From assembly GCA_951799445.1 (NCBI GenBank), contig OX637289.1:27032245-27096244 (forward strand): 64,000 nt of DNA, in the 5' to 3' direction. Source of the stretch: Pseudisothecium myosuroides (taxonomy: Eukaryota > Streptophyta > Bryopsida > Hypnales > Lembophyllaceae). Shown in pieces: positions 45,637 through 55,349 of the stretch. A program made the position numbers and the translations under genes. The notes under the pieces were generated by a model. It saw only the letters and a program-made list of their open reading frames with translations. It was not told where the DNA came from and ran no database searches. Position 1 is the first letter of the stretch. Each line of letters opens with the position of its first letter.

Positions 45637-46566
45637 ATGGCCCCCAGGAAGCTCAAACAGAAGGCAACTACAATTGCAGGCACGGAGGTGACGACGTGCC
45701 CTCGCCCAGACTGCCCCGATCCCACTCTTCACGTTGCAAAGTCAGGCGCCCAGTACCACTGCATTGGATGCTGGCGTAGATTTGCACGCAGTGGACGACT
45801 CGGAGTTGCACAACAAAAGCTGCCACCGAAACGCTGGCTACGTAAATTCGCACCGGAGCGATTGAATGGTCCGCCGCCTAAACTCGTCGAGATGAAACTC
45901 ACCATCCGTCTCCGTTTCAGACCTGTGAGGAGTGGACCCTCGACGCCACCACCAGTTTCTATCGCAACTGAGCATACTGATTCACTTCCAGCGGCTTCAA
46001 TTGCAACTGAGAATGATGATTCATTTGCTGTGATTTCGGTTTCGGCAACGTTGTCCGAGGAGGAAGACGATGATGCTATTGCAACAGCTCGATACGATGG
46101 AGCGACTGCAGCCTCCCTACTTTCACCTACCGTTGATTCCCGATATGCGGCAGGGTCAGGCAGAAGATCTAGGTCTCCATCAACTCCGGGCAGCGATGAC
46201 TCGCTGAATGGCAATTTCCCAGCTTGGTACGCCGGAGAGACTGATTCTGCAGCCAGCATGTTTTCATCGACTGCGGATTCCCGATATGTGGCAGGGCCAA
46301 GCAGAAGATCTCGGTCCCTATCAATTGCAACTGCGGTGGTTGACGACATTCCGAACGTCAATTTTCCGCACTTCGATTTCTCTTTTCCCATGACCACCGT
46401 CCCTGACGAAGATTGTGAAAGTACCGGAAGTTCGCCGGACGAGGTGATTACGGTTGGGTCTAGCATTGTTCGAGCTCTGAAGTTCCGTGTTCGTGGAGAG
46501 AAGTTCGCGGTGTGTTCCGGAAGATCGACTGGAAGAAGACCCGGCGTGGTGATGATGAGCGCGTGA
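45637..46566 (+). CDS. Orphan protein with zinc-ribbon-like N-terminus and a duplicated unit
   Basis: A 309-residue intact frame in a GC-rich island within AT-rich flanks. C21-x4-C26 and C42-x2-C45 (CPRPDC...YHCIGC) form a candidate zinc ribbon, followed by a basic, proline-rich stretch (about 47-106). Residues 153-197 and 198-241 are tandem copies of a 45-residue unit sharing DSRYxAGxxRRSRS and ending NFP. A smaller SIATEN/SIATEH repeat precedes them. The acidic segment EEEDDD lies at 141-146. The C-terminus is basic (RVRGEKFAVCSGRSTGRR). The ATG at 45637 is the first in the frame and is preceded by a plausible leader. No family was recognised. A basic zinc-ribbon domain with SR-like repeats suggests nucleic-acid binding, but this is inference. 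A long opposite-strand open frame overlaps it and is most likely a shadow of its codon composition. Confidence 0.7.
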   Translation: MAPRKLKQKATTIAGTEVTTCPRPDCPDPTLHVAKSGAQYHCIGCWRRFARSGRLGVAQQKLPPKRWLRKFAPERLNGPPPKLVEMKLTIRLRFRPVRSGPSTPPPVSIATEHTDSLPAASIATENDDSFAVISVSATLSEEEDDDAIATARYDGATAASLLSPTVDSRYAAGSGRRSRSPSTPGSDDSLNGNFPAWYAGETDSAASMFSSTADSRYVAGPSRRSRSLSIATAVVDDIPNVNFPHFDFSFPMTTVPDEDCESTGSSPDEVITVGSSIVRALKFRVRGEKFAVCSGRSTGRRPGVVMMSA

Positions 46567-47935
46567 CGAATCAATCGACCTTCTGAGAATCATGACAGGC
46601 ACGTCGCGGCGTACTTTGCTTGCGTTGGATTCGCTAGTACAAGCCTTGTTACCTTAACTTGGAGGGTCTTTCTTTTTGGGAGTCAGGGTATACCGTATAC
46701 GTACTTCTGACGAATTGGTTCAGGTATTTAATTACGTATGCATAATCAGTATATGATTATCACGTCGGCACACCAACTTCAATTTGCTCCTGGGTGTGTT
46801 TGTATTTGCCCCGGTATTCGCTTCCTTGTGTAAAAAGTCCGACCATATTTAATTTGAGTAATACTTACTGCAATACTGCTTAATAGGGTTAACTGGGTGA
46901 TACATTCATGAACTCTTCGATGATAAGCAGACGAATCACGTAAGATAGAAGCAAGCAAGTTGCATTCCTCTTACTTAGTGGTCACAGTTTTGCTTTGAGT
47001 TGCATGCTTTAGGTTTTCACGTCCAACACTCCAACAGTCGTTAACTGAATTGAATTGATGCGATCCTGGGTGCCAGATAATTGACACATGTGCAGTTTTG
47101 CACAAAGGTCTAAAACGTAGGGTTGGTATAGATTTACTTTTCACTGATTTCAGGTGTGAAGAGTGCCAATTCCGGCATTATAATGAAATTGACTTTGATT
47201 CGTGAGAGACAAGCACGGGGACAAGCAGTGTCAATTTCGTAAAGTTGGCAGTATTGCACAACTTTGGCATATTCAAGCCACCGCTGCCGGACTCGATCGA
47301 AACGTATATGTAAACTTCCTAAATCAATATTTGACCTAGTTTTGAAAGCTTTGTGTCACAGTTGATGTCTCAATTTTTGGCGCAAGAAATGAAGAAAGCA
47401 TCAATTTTCTGAAATTGATGATATTAAGTGTTTGTGGGAATCGTAATAAACAAGTGTATTAGGTCAGAGATTGATTGCTAAAAAATCTTGTCATATTATG
47501 TCACCAAATTATGTCATGCAATCTCCACATTGACAATCTAGCAAGACAAGGGACTTAAATTGAAACAAAAATCTATTTCTGGTCCAGTTTTATAGAGCAT
47601 TAGAGTTATTCGTAAAGTCCTCCCTAGTTTGGGCAGAACTTTTTCTGAAATTGAGAAGGCAACTATAGTTGAAGTGTCAAAAAATTTTGCAAGATACTTA
47701 TGACACACAACCTCAAAAGTGGGGACCAAACTTTTTTAGGCACCATTTTGATGGAAAAATAAGTTTCATACCCACTTTTATTCCGACTTTTTTAACTCAA
47801 CCGGCTTTTTCACAAAACTCACGGGTTTAAACCCCAGTTTAGGGTACTTTACGAATAACTCTATTATGCATTTGAATTTCACAAGTTTAGCACTCAATTT
47901 GAACCATGCCAATGTAATAAATTGACTTTAATTTT
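46567..47935. other. Spacer with AN-type repeat remnants
   Basis: No gene was recognised. AN-like ends occur near 47165-47200 (CGGCATTATAATGAAATTGAC) and 47222-47245 (GTCAATTTCGTAAAGTTGG), so at least one and probably two degraded copies lie here. Confidence 0.45.
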
Positions 47936-48105
47936 ATGGGCAATTTCATTAAAATGGCGATATTATTTTTAAATGGCCTAACAACGACTCAGAATACCTG
48001 TTCTAAAATCTATAGCTGTCCATCTGTCCTACATGGTGAAAATGGCACACCATCAAAGTGGCACTTGGAATACTGCCATTTTAATGAAATTGCTGAGTTT
48101 TGAGG
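47936..48105. mobile_element. AN-family MITE
   Basis: Starts ATGGGCAATTTCATTAAAAT and ends with the inverted AATACTGCCATTTTAATGAAATTGC. Length about 170 bp. The interior has the CTGTTCTAAAATCTATA and GCACACCATCAAAGTGGCAC blocks shared with 49794-49988 in inverted order. Confidence 0.7.
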
Positions 48106-48304
48106 TGTTAATCATCTATATTCTATAGTACATACACCAAATGTTACATTTCTCATTAAAAAAAAGGGGTTAATTTGACTAATATTTTCTTCCTAGTTCC
48201 TATACAATGAATATAGAATAGTCTAATTGTAATGATAATTGAATAGTCAAGCTTATTGTGATGCAAACATTATTCTCACTATTGTAATACAAAGTAACAG
48301 ATAT

Positions 48305-48478
48305 TTTGTTAAAATGGCAATATTCCACAAACGTGGCACTTTTAGGTTTAGACCAAGTGGTTTGAAATAGAAACCCATCTTAGATTTTAGACCATGTGAT
48401 CTGAAATCTTTACCAATCTTAGAAAATGAATGGAAAAATGGCGGAAGAATATTGCCATTTTAACGAAATATTGTTTAA
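48305..48478. mobile_element. AN-family MITE, second adjacent copy
   Basis: ATATTTTGTTAAAATGGCAA at the left pairs with TTGCCATTTTAACGAAATATTG at the right. The interior contains diverged AN blocks (TTTAGACCAWGTG). It lies 200 bp from the previous copy. Confidence 0.65.
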
Positions 48479-48808
48479 GTCAAGAAATTTTTAATCATTC
48501 TAGTCATGAACAACTTACCAAGCATAGTCATATTGAACATTACATTCATTTGACAAAATTTCTTAAAGTTGGCAACTTAGCAGGTAGCACTTATAAAGGA
48601 AATTGTGCAGTCATTTGGACCAGCACCCGAAATCCTAAACCCAAATAAAAATTTATTTATTTTAAAAAAATATTGATTTTTTATTTAGACTTTTAGTCTA
48701 GTTCTGAAGCTAGGAGGCTTTGTAGAGGCCCCATTTCTTCTAATGTTTGAGTTTACATACGTAACATTTAGTAGTCATACTAACTACTACCTTTTCCCTG
48801 ACGAAATG

Positions 48809-48866
48809 CTGTTGAATATACTATACCATTTCATCCACGGGATGAACAGGTGTGGTATATTCAACA
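48809..48866. repeat. Hairpin of about 58 bases
   Basis: GCTGTTGAATATACTATACC and downstream GGTGTGGTATATTCAACACC pair with few mismatches, and TTTCATCC pairs with GGATGAA next to the loop. It is related in stem sequence to 41466-41513. It could be a very small fold-back element or a foldable precursor RNA; there is no expression evidence. Confidence 0.55.
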
Positions 48867-48987
48867 CCATATCAGTAACTAAAGAATAGGTGTCAATCCA
48901 AGGGTCATGTCATTAGTGTATTCAATTAGCAAGATCAATAGATGGTACTTCCAATTTCATCAAAGTAAATAACTAAGCTTTGAAGCT

Positions 48988-49572
48988 TTAACCCTTTAGT
49001 GACCATGGTTGATTTGGGGGACAAGCGCAATTTTTGAATACAAATTTGGAAAAGGGAAATTTCATCACTACTCCAAGGAAGTAATCCTAGATCAAATTGT
49101 AGGAATTGATGTTGTAGGCTTAATCCATGAAAAAATCAAAAAGTGAACATGATCTGATAGTGCACTTTGTTGTGAGTGATCTTCAAAGTGTGATGCATCG
49201 AAGTAGCCTTCAACTAAAGCAGCAAAATACATTATTGCCCATAACTTTTGAAACATGCCTCCACAATTCATGGGATTGTTGGGCAACATTTCTATCGTTC
49301 TTAGGCGCCAATTTCAAATAGAATCACATAAGTTGTTGAATATATGTGCGACTTAGAAGGAATGACTCAGGTCGGCCCTCTTGTCTTTGGATAAGCACAG
49401 CTACCTTGTTACTGCACAAAATTCTCTGAAACTGGATTTGTTTGGAGCGCATGCTGAAGTTCTATTTACGTTACTCTTTGAATTTTTTTCAAATACCCTG
49501 TATTGAGGGCAGTAAAAGACAAAGAATCCAAAATTCGACCAAAAAGTGGTCAACCGGTCACTAAAGGGTTAA
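48988..49572. mobile_element. T4-related element with variant ends
   Basis: Starts TTAACCCTTTAGTGACCATG and ends CCGGTCACTAAAGGGTTAA: inverted repeats of 17 bp with TTAA at both edges. Length 585 bp. The ends differ from the main T4 type (CCCTTTAGTGACC instead of CCCCTAAAGGCCC), so this is a separate TTAA subfamily. No transposase. Confidence 0.8.
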
Positions 49573-49673
49573 AGTACAACTATGAAACATAGGCATAAAA
49601 TTCATTGCAAACAATGAATTAGCTACTAATTTATTAAGCTTTGAAAGTTATTTATTTTCTGTATTAGAGGAGG

Positions 49674-50460
49674 GGAGACAAGCTCTTTATATTCATATGG
49701 GGTAGTAGGAGGTAAAACAGCCCATGTGGGATATGTAAATTAGAATTAGTAGGAGCTCAAGTCAAAAGTAGGAATTGTATTTAAAGTAGAATTATGGGCA
49801 ATTTCGTTAAAATGGTGGTATTCCAAGTGCCACTTTGACGGTGTGCCATTTTTACCATCTAGGATTAGTATAAATTTTAGGACAGCCATTCTGAACCATC
49901 TAAGACAGGTATAGATTTCAGGACGACTGTTTTGAACTGTTTTCATGCCATTTTAAAAAAATATCGCCATTTTAACAAAATTACCCATAATTTCAGACCT
50001 CGTTTAGACATAGTTGAATTATTTTTTTCAAAAACCTTTGAATTAAAAAAATTTGATAAATTAAGTTAAGTTTCATCTCCAAAAATCTGATTGGGATTTT
50101 GAGTCTCCAATCAAAAGTTATAGAGAAATTTCAGAGAGGGTTTGGAATGGACATTTTCTTTGACATTTTTAAATATCCTCTCTAAATTTTGTCCATAACT
50201 TTTGATTGGAGGCTTGAAATCTCAAATGGATTTTTGGAGATGAAAGTTATCTTCATTCACCAACTTTGCTTAAATAAATAAATAAATAAGTTATTCTACT
50301 ATGCCTAAATGAGGTTTGAAATTCTACTGTAAACACAATTTCTACTTTAATTTGACTTAACTATGAGTGGTTGAGAAACTACAAATTCTAATTTACTTAC
50401 CCCACATAGGTTGTTCTACCTCCTACCACCCCATGCGGAGTGTATAAAGATCTTTTCTTC
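49674..50460. mobile_element. FB fold-back element carrying an AN element
   Basis: The left arm has GACAAGCTCTTTATATTCAT and GGGGTAGTAGGAGG; the right arm has CCTCCTACCACCCCATGCGG and TATAAAGATCTTTTC. The arms pair over most of the element. Without the nested AN copy (49794-49988 plus its duplicated AATT) it is about 588 bp. There is a local AAAT tetranucleotide run near 50273. Confidence 0.7.
49794..49988. mobile_element. AN-family MITE with AATT target duplication
   Basis: Starts ATGGGCAATTTCGTTAAAAT, ends with inverted CCATTTTAACAAAATTACCCAT, 195 bp. It is flanked by AATT (49790-49793 and 49989-49992). The sister FB elements read GTAGAATTTCAG without interruption at this point, giving the empty site and confirming a 4-bp duplication. 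Confidence 0.85.
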
Positions 50461-51035
50461 TAATATGGAAACTCAAAATAAGATATGGATGGCATTGAAT
50501 AGATCAGTGAATAGATTGCATTGGTATATTACTCAATGGATTATTTGGAGTTTTGGCAAACCATCTTTCATTTTTACAATTGTTTGTTGATTTTCATGTG
50601 TAGCCCTAGAATTAGCAAAAAAAATGAAGCGCACTACAAGTATACTGCGGCCACTATCCCATCACTAAAGCTTACATTAATGATGTGTGGATGAATTTCA
50701 TGGATGAGGACTTCAGAGAGGAAAAGGTAGCCTCTCTGAAGGCTACTGAATGTTATGCTACTGAAGAACTTCAATTCTTCAAATTAATTAATTGAAATTC
50801 AAATTTATAACATTTTGTGAATCATTTTAGAACTTTGGCATTGAACCGTCAGATATGCAAATTGCCATTTAGAAGGCCAATCTTCCTAAGCTTTAATAAA
50901 TTTGAGAATTATTTATAGGTTTTAATTAGATTTTCATTAATGATATATTGATATATTACGGACTTATGGTTCATTTGTTGATCTTTCAAAGTTGCATTGG
51001 AACTGCCATCATCATTCAAGAAGACAAGCCACCTC
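50461..51035. other. Gene-less AT-rich spacer
   Basis: No gene was recognised. The block GGCAAACCATCTTTCATTT also occurs near 10160, so part of this is repeat-derived. Confidence 0.4.
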
Positions 51036-51365
51036 TTAACCCCTAAAAGACCAAGGCCTTTTTTCTGTCAAAAAATATTAAAATCTCAAACTGCCATTTC
51101 TATAGCAAAGAGTAAAAAAATTATTGAAAATTGTGTTTTTTTCATGTCTAACCACAGGTCCTTACACCTAACTAGTATGAGAATGTGTAGAAAAAATTTC
51201 AAAACTTTGACCGCACGGATTGCAAGATATATGCGGTAAAAGTGAAAAAAAGAAGTTTTTTAGCACATTAGAGGACTAGATTATTTGACTTTGAACCTTC
51301 TTAACTTTAATTTTTTGCATTACAAAGTTGTGAGCTTTAAACCTTTATGGTGAAGAGTTGACTTG

Positions 51366-52274
51366 CATGAATTTGAAATTTTTATTGGATATTTATATCT
51401 TGAGTTTAATCATATCTCATAATTTTTAGAAATAAAAAAATCATATATATGTAAAAATCAATTAAATTAATATTTCACATTTTGAATTTTAGGAGTTTTG
51501 AGTACTATACAGTCTCCAAATTTAATGATTTTGGGATGAAATTTTTGGTCTATTTCCATAGTAGGAAGTCATGTTTCTACCAAGAGGCATTTAAAAATAT
51601 TTTATTTTGTGTCGTCTATATCCGTGCAAAGAAGCATTAGATGAGTTTTGGGGGGTCGGGAGGGCCGTTTCAGGCCCGTTCCCGACGTTGGTCCCCCTCG
51701 CAGTTTCAGGGAACAGCTGTTCCTGACAAAAAAAATTTAAAAAAAAAATCCTTCTTGAAATGAAAAAAAAATAGAAAAAAAAAATTTCATTTTTTTCCGA
51801 CGTGGCAATCGCTCGGCCACGTCAATGAGCTGCCGCGGCCCTGAATTCGGCAGTTCCCAAGGCTGGGAACACGCAGCCCTCCACGAGGCTGATTTCTCAT
51901 CTAATGGCTCTCTTGTGTGCGCAGTTGTGACCATTGAAGATGGTTATAAGATCAATTTTTAGTGAAATCTCTTTACCATGAAGTCTTTTAAAATGGGATA
52001 TATTTTGTTTCTTTGAAAATTATTTTTCCTATTTTTTACAAATTAAAACGTCAAATTATGTATTTTCTTTAAATTTCAGCTCACTCTTTTTTGTGAATAA
52101 CTTTTGACCTAGTTTTTTTAGATCTGAAATTTTGGTGATACGATATTTTTAGTATTATACTAGTTATTTTATTTTATTTTAAAAATTTGTATACAAATGC
52201 TCATGGGTACCAGGAGTACTAGCCGAAAATAGCCAAAGTGGAACAAAAACGGACATTCTTTCTTGCAACGACCC
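51366..52274. mobile_element. G4-family element, left end lost, with nested insertion
   Basis: The right end TTTCTTGCAACGACCC is typical of G4 and is followed by TTAA. The interior (TTGAATTTTAGGAGTTTTGAGTA, CATAGTAGGAAGTCATGTTTC) is the reverse of 32324-33071. No left terminus is present, so it is truncated there. Confidence 0.6.
51634..51905. mobile_element. GC-rich nested element with CATTAGATGAG ends
   Basis: Left CATTAGATGAG and right CTCATCTAATG are exact 11-bp inverted repeats enclosing about 270 bp that are clearly GC-richer than the host, with CGGCCACGT and GTTCCCGACGTTGG motifs. The host G4 sequence is continuous across the insertion (GCAAAGAAGC / GGCTCTCTTG). No other copy is in the window. 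Class unknown. Confidence 0.65.
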
Positions 52275-52340
52275 TTAATTCTTTTATTTTTTAAATTATT
52301 AAGTAGAAGTAGATACAAGATGGAAGAAAAGTCTAAATTA

Positions 52341-53330
52341 TCAACCCCTAAAGGATTGAGGCTTTTTTTCTGCCAAAAACACTCAAAACTGCCAGTTCTA
52401 TAGCAAAGAGTTAAAAAAAAATTCAATTGTTTTTTTTTCACATCTAACCATAAGATCTTATATCTAACTTTCTATAAAAAAGTGTGGAAAAAATTGCAGA
52501 ATTTTTGACCGCACAGATTGCAATCTAATAGCCACGTTTAAAGTGGATAAACAAGTTTTTCAACACATTGCGAGACTAGATTTTTTGACTTTGAACATTT
52601 TTAACTTAAAATTTTTGCACTACAGAGTCTTGAGCTTTAATTCTTTTTTAGTGGAGAATTGAGTTGAGGGTCTAGAAAAAAAATTCAAAAAAAATTAATT
52701 TTTATTCTTCAAAAAATTGTTAAGTAGAAGTTTGTACGAGATAGAAAGAAAATCTAATATGCACCAATCCCAATGGTGAGATTGTTCTAGTAAGTAAACT
52801 AAATTGTTTGGAACTTTTTTTGGAAAAATTGTGAAAATCTCGTTCTCTCTTCATTTGCCCAACCTCTGGCTTGGTGGTTACTTTTTTTTTCACTTAATAC
52901 AATGATTTCCATTTGTTATCAAAAAAAAAAAAAAAAATTGTGAAAATTGCATTTAGAATTGAATCCTACAAGTTATTTTTTCAAGAAGATGCTCTAATTG
53001 CCTCAAAAACAAGATTGTCCATAACTTTCTCATAACAAATCCAAATGGAATTAATTAAAGCTTCACGTGTAGACAAAAATGAAATCTATGAGAAAAAAAT
53101 TAAAATTTTTGAAATTTTCTTTTGCTGCCCTCGTTCCTTGTTTTGAGCTTATTTAGGCATAACTTTTGTTTCCCGGCACCGATTGAAAAAAAAATTATAT
53201 TCCCACGAAGCTAATAAGCTTTTCTATCCTCAAAAAAAGTTTTAAAAAAACATGACAAAATTTTAGCCTGTAGGTACCTATTCAAAATCCCATTTGTCCC
53301 GTGAAGGAACAACGGTCCTTTAGGGGTTAA
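52341..53330. mobile_element. T4 element (younger) carrying a poly(A) retroposon
   Basis: Left end (TCAA)CCCCTAAAGGATTGAGG, where the first TTAA has mutated to TCAA. Right end CGGTCCTTTAGGGGTTAA. Length 990 bp, including the insertion at 52839-52936. It lies at an internal TTAA of an older T4 copy. Confidence 0.75.
52828..52947 (+). mobile_element. Short poly(A) retroposon with 11-bp target duplication
   Basis: ATTGTGAAAAT flanks the insert on both sides (52828-52838 and 52937-52947). The insert (about 98 bases) ends in a run of 16 or more A. It starts CTCGTTCTCTCTTC and contains TGGCTTGGTGG, which resembles the A box of tRNA-derived promoters. No B box was seen. This is best explained as a 5'-truncated or minimal SINE, or a small RNA copied by a LINE machinery. 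Confidence 0.8.
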
Positions 53331-54252
53331 TATCTCTAAGATGGAATTAAAATGCACTAATCTCAATGGTGAGATTTTTCTAGTAAGCAAACTAAACCAT
53401 GTGAAACTATATTTTTTGAAAAATAATAAAAACTGCCTTTAGAAATGAATCCTACAATTTATTTTTTTAAGAAGATGCTCTAATTGCAAAAAAACCAAGA
53501 TTGTCCATAATTTTCTCATACCAAATCCAAGTGGAATGAATCGAAGCTTTCCAAGTAGACAAAAATATAATCTATAAGAAAAAAAATATTCAATTCAAAT
53601 TTTTGAAATTTTCTTTTGTTGCCCTTTCTATTTTGTTTTGAGTTTATTTGGACATAACTTTTGTTTCCGAGCAACAATTGAAAAAAAATTATATTCCCAC
53701 AAAGCTAATCAACTTTTCTATCTTCAAAAAAAGTTTCAAAAAATTAGGACTAAAATTGAGACTATAGATACCTGCCCAAAATCCCATTTATCCCTAAAGG
53801 GACAATGGTTGTTTAGGGGTTAACATCCAAAAAAACTAAGTGACCGACACTCTAGCTTTCATTGCAACAAATTTTGGGCAACGGCCCTACAATATGAATC
53901 TAGAGCAATGATCTTGTGAGCCCCAAGCCTATAAGCATAGAGACTTGAACATCAATTATTTTTAGATTTAGAAAAAGAATTAAAACATATAATGCATTAA
54001 AATTAGCAATATTTTTTGTTTATAGTAAAATTTAGAAACCATGACCATGAATGCAATCCCAACCCTATGACCATGGATGAAGATTTGTACCAGGTTTCTC
54101 TCTTGCAATTATTATCTTCAATAAAATAAATCATGAAAAATTTGTATAAACTGTAATCCATTTGTACAATCCTTCAAATTTAAATTTCCAAGCAAAGCGC
54201 TCCATTAGTATAATCATGGTCACTTCCGAATCTGTAACTAAAGACATGAAGT

Positions 54253-54481
54253 TTAACCCTAGAAGGGCCTGAAGGCTCTTTGTGGCCATATAATATTCTT
54301 CATTTGGTGGTATTTGATTAGAAAAACATTAATCAAATGCTTTTTAGTTCAAAGTAAATTATTGATCATGATAGAACATAAATAACAACGTATCACAATT
54401 GATATATTAAATCACATTTGAAGATTTATATGGCTAAATACAGGTCATATACAAGGACCCCAAGGGTCTTTCAAGGGTTAA
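54253..54481. mobile_element. Small TTAA element with CCCTAGAA-type end
   Basis: Left end TTAACCCTAGAAGGGCCTG; right end, read inverted, TTAACCCTTGAAAGACCC. Both are edged by TTAA. Length 229 bp. The CCCTAGAA start is close to the termini of classical piggyBac elements. It is a third end-variant of the TTAA group in this window. Confidence 0.65.
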
Positions 54482-54537
54482 TACATAATGAAGGCAAACA
54501 AATGGTTTACTCTATATGGTTTATGGCATTTCACACA

Positions 54538-55349
54538 TTAACCCCTAAAGGACTAGTCTGCTATTTTCAGCAATATAGAAATTTTGGGCAGGTACATGTG
54601 ACTAGAGATTTTTATATTTTAGGCTGAATTTTTAATAGAAGAAGGGGACAAGTTATATCTTTCATATGCACTAAATTTCATGACATTTGGAAATAGGAGT
54701 CAAAAGTTATGGCCTAGTATGTTGTTTGTTTCTCAACTTGGGCAGTCCAGGCAGATAAAAAAAATCACTTTTTTGAAAAACAAAAATTTGAAATTGGTTT
54801 TTTATATTTATATGAATGCAAAAATCATTTAATCATTCCATTTTGATCAATGAGTCAAAAGTTATGAGGAATTTTAGTTTGCGGGCAGTTATAGATTCTT
54901 TACTCTAAAATAAACTTTGAAGTCCTTTATCATACTCAATTTTCAATATTTTTTGAAAAAAATAAAATCAAAAGATGTAGATTGTTTATTACAACATTAA
55001 AACCATTGGGATTGACATTTTTCAATTCCATAATTAAATTCTTAACAATTTTGTATTTTGAATCATTCTCTACTTCTTCCTACTTACTATTTTTTTCCTA
55101 TATGTTGTACAACTCCAAATGATTTGAAAATTTTAAGCATGTAGCCAACTTGTTTATGAAATAGAATTCAAAGAAGCACTACCATTTTGGACATTTTTCA
55201 TAGAAAAAGTGAGTACAACACTTCACAAGTGTCCCAAAAAGTTACATGTGTCAAAGAAAGTTTTTTTTCAAAAATTTGGTACTTGTACTAAAATGGCAGT
55301 TTTTGAGCGTTTTTTGGTGAAAACATAGTCATGGAACTTTAGGGGTTAA
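54538..55349. mobile_element. T4-family element, subfamily 2, complete
   Basis: Ends TTAACCCCTAAAGGACTAGT and TGGAACTTTAGGGGTTAA with TTAA on both sides. Length 812 bp. The interior (ACTAAATTTCATGACATTTGG, AGTTATGAGGA, TTTTCAATATTTTTTGAAAA) is unlike the first T4 subfamily but is shared with 63128-63800. Confidence 0.8.

Larger units (their letters stand above)
51036..53823. mobile_element. Old T4 element split into three parts by two insertions
   Basis: The parts 51036-51365 (left end TTAACCCCTAAAAGACCAAG), 52275-52340 and 53331-53823 (right end GTTTAGGGGTTAA) add up to about 890 bp and follow the order of intact T4 copies. They are separated by a G4-type element (51366-52274) and by a younger T4 copy (52341-53330). 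Both intruders carry their own insertions. Confidence 0.7.

Noticed and set aside
45729..46574. 281-codon open frame on the minus strand
   Set aside because: It mirrors the 309-residue plus-strand gene. The plus frame has a cleaner start, paired cysteines and a structured repeat, so the minus frame is treated as a codon-composition shadow.
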